Source: Stagnihabitans sp039932095
GTDB lineage: Bacteria > Pseudomonadota > Alphaproteobacteria > Rhodobacterales > Rhodobacteraceae
NCBI GenBank assembly: GCA_039932095.1
Contig: JBDTQR010000189.1
Span: forward strand, 1 to 8,347
Direction of reading: 5' to 3'
DNA: 8,347 bases
Positions 5,390 through 8,347 of the stretch are shown here, piece by piece. The notes under the pieces are model-generated. The model was not told the origin of the DNA. It saw only the letters and a list, made by a program, of their open reading frames with translations, and did no database searches. Each line of letters begins with the position of its first letter. The first letter of the stretch is position 1. The translations under genes were made by a program, and so were the position numbers.

Positions 5390-6355
5390 ATGGCCGACAA
5401 GTCAGAATTTCAGGACCGCCTGCTGTCACTCGGCCTTGCCCGGGTGTCGGAAGCGGCGGCCCTCGCCTCGGCCAATCTGATCGGGCGCGGCGATGAAAAG
5501 GCGGCGGATCAGGCTGCAGTCAACGCGATGCGCGACCAGTTGAACCTTTTGGACATCGCCGGCGTGGTTGTGATCGGTGAGGGCGAACGCGACGAGGCCC
5601 CGATGCTGTTCATCGGCGAAGAGGTCGGCTCCGGCAAGGGTCCGGCGGTGGACATCGCCCTGGATCCGCTGGAAGGCACCACGCTGACCGCCAAGGACAT
5701 GCCGAATGCCTTGACGGTCATCGCGATGGCGCCGCGCGGCACGCTTCTGCACGCGCCCGATGTCTATATGGAAAAACTGGCAATCGGCCCGGGCTTTCGG
5801 CGCGGGGTGGTGACGCTGGACATGTCACCGTCAGAGCGGGTCTCGGCCCTGGCGGCGGCCAAGGGCTGTTCGACCAATGACATCACGGTCTGCGCGCTGG
5901 AACGACCCCGCCATGAACAGATGATCGAGGAAATCCGCTCCACCGGCGCCGCGATCCGCCTGATCACCGACGGCGATGTGGCCGGGGTGATGCATTGTGC
6001 AGAACCGTCGATCACCGGCATCGACATGTATATGGGCTCGGGCGGCGCACCCGAAGGGGTGCTGGCAGCGGCAGCCCTGAAATGCATGGGCGGTCAGATG
6101 TTTGGCCGGCTGCTGTTTCGCAACGACGACGAACGCGCCCGGGCCCGCAAGGCCGGGATCACCAATTTCGACCGGGTCTATACCCGTGACGATCTGGTGA
6201 CGGCGGATGTGATCTTTGCGGCAACCGGTGTGACCGATGGCTCGCTGGTGGCGGGCATCAAGCGCGACGCGGGCTACATCACCGCCGAGACCCTGCTGAT
6301 GCGGTCGAAAACCGGCTCGGTGCGGCGGATGCTCTACCGCAACCGGATGCACTAG
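5390..6355 (+). CDS. glpX: Class II fructose-1,6-bisphosphatase
   Basis: Hydrolyses fructose-1,6-bisphosphate to fructose-6-phosphate in gluconeogenesis (and in sugar regeneration in autotrophic relatives); cytosolic and metal dependent. The 321 residues match GlpX length. Seen motifs: GRGDEKAADQAAVNAMR (32-48), GEGERDEAPML (63-73), the phosphatase signature DPLEGT (92-97), the DGDVAGV segment (194-200), and GGAPEGVLAAAALKC (218-232). With a constant shift of 7 residues, Asp40, Glu64, Asp92, Glu95 and Thr97 line up with E. coli GlpX Asp33, Glu57, Asp85, Glu88 and Thr90, and Glu222 corresponds to its Glu213. All active-site residues are therefore present. The start ATG 5390 has AAAGGA at 5378-5383 with a 6-base spacer. 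The ATG at 5383 is out of frame, and the open frame upstream to 5231 runs inside the previous gene. GlpX/SuhB-type inositol phosphatases share DPLEGT but not the whole set. Confidence 0.97.
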   Translation: MADKSEFQDRLLSLGLARVSEAAALASANLIGRGDEKAADQAAVNAMRDQLNLLDIAGVVVIGEGERDEAPMLFIGEEVGSGKGPAVDIALDPLEGTTLTAKDMPNALTVIAMAPRGTLLHAPDVYMEKLAIGPGFRRGVVTLDMSPSERVSALAAAKGCSTNDITVCALERPRHEQMIEEIRSTGAAIRLITDGDVAGVMHCAEPSITGIDMYMGSGGAPEGVLAAAALKCMGGQMFGRLLFRNDDERARARKAGITNFDRVYTRDDLVTADVIFAATGVTDGSLVAGIKRDAGYITAETLLMRSKTGSVRRMLYRNRMH

Positions 6356-6420
6356 GGCGATAGGTCCCCGCGAGACTTGCGCGGCTTGCATGCATGGCCG
6401 AGGTCGGGCATTGATCCCTG

Positions 6421-8169
<1,749 letters not shown>

Positions 8170-8188
8170 CGCGTTGTTCTGCGGCTCT

Positions 8189-8247
8189 TTTCCCCAACGA
8201 CCCCGTCGCGGCTGGCAGGAACTTTCCCCAAAACCGCAACTTTCCAC
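8189..8247 (+). repeat. Short direct repeats upstream of tRNA-Glu
   Basis: TTTCCCCAA occurs at 8189-8197 and 8223-8231, and a related TTTCCAC at 8241-8247. The last two copies are 18 bases apart and both are preceded by AAC. They lie in the recJ-tRNA gap just upstream of the proposed -35. No terminator with a T run is visible after recJ; only CGTTG (8172-8176) / CAACG (8195-8199) can pair. Confidence 0.3.
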
Positions 8248-8276
8248 TTGCAGAGCGCAATCACGTTGATTAGACA
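8248..8276 (+). promoter_or_regulatory. Likely promoter of tRNA-Glu
   Basis: TTGCAG (8248-8253, four of six -35 bases) is followed after 17 bases by TAGACA (8271-8276); TTAGAC one base earlier is an equal choice. The start would fall near 8282, about 12 bases before the mature tRNA. The -10 is weak, so position next to a tRNA is the main support. Confidence 0.45.
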
Positions 8277-8293
8277 CCGCCGCACTGACCCGC

Positions 8294-8347
8294 GGCCCGT
8301 TCGTCTATCGGTTAGGACACCAGGTTTTCAACCTGGGAAGAGGGGTT
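8294..8347 (+). tRNA. tRNA-Glu (anticodon UUC), 5' part, cut by the window end
   Basis: The acceptor strand GGCCCGT (8294-8300) is followed by a D-arm with stem GTC (8303-8305) / GAC (8316-8318). The anticodon stem CCAGG (8320-8324) / CCTGG (8332-8336) encloses the loop TTTTCAA with anticodon TTC at 8327-8329, which reads GAA/GAG. The T-stem begins AGGGG (8341-8345) and the window stops after TT of the T-loop. The 3' part, including the acceptor closing strand, is outside, so CCA encoding and any attachment site cannot be judged. Confidence 0.95.

Noticed and set aside
8294..8347. tRNA-Glu as an integration site for a mobile element
   Set aside because: Only the 5' part is in the window; attachment sites usually involve the 3' end, and no integrase or direct repeat is visible here.

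Overview
The window reads as chromosomal DNA of a high-GC alphaproteobacterium, most likely a member of the Rhodobacteraceae/Paracoccaceae. The basis is the protein styles I recognise (a TadE/TadG-type Flp pilus protein, ACT-domain homoserine dehydrogenase, GlpX, an alphaproteobacterial RecJ), the strong G/C third-position bias, and the run hom - glpX - recJ - tRNA-Glu, which I recall as typical of that family. All genes are on the + strand and there is no gene-free stretch longer than about 160 bases.

Layout: (1) 1-471, the 3' part of a TadE/TadG-like pilus assembly gene, closed by a strong hairpin at 497-529. (2) 632-1543, a pirin-family cupin with its complete iron-ligand set. (3) 1602-1826, a tiny putative lipoprotein, followed by 1887-3185, homoserine dehydrogenase (hom), in the same reading frame. 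(4) 3207-4107, a compact cassette: a good promoter overlapped by an inverted-repeat operator, then an ArsR-type repressor whose 3' end overlaps an SRPBCC/AHSA1-like gene by 14 bases. (5) 4192-5310, an exported protein of unknown function with four cysteines in its mature part; its ribosome binding site lies in a perfect hairpin that touches the start codon. (6) 5390-6355, class II fructose-1,6-bisphosphatase (glpX), preceded by an 8-bp inverted repeat. (7) 6421-8169, single-strand exonuclease recJ. (8) 8294 to the window end, the 5' part of tRNA-Glu(UUC) with a plausible promoter.

The window is mostly conserved housekeeping: threonine/methionine precursor synthesis (hom), gluconeogenesis (glpX), DNA repair (recJ) and translation (tRNA-Glu). 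If the remembered order is right, the segment 3207-5310 (ArsR, SRPBCC, exported protein) is an accessory insertion between hom and glpX. It also holds the most interesting regulatory structures. I see no mobile element, CRISPR array or clear defence system, and no strong evidence for a wholly new system. The best leads are the ArsR operator, the RBS hairpin and the uncharacterised exported protein.
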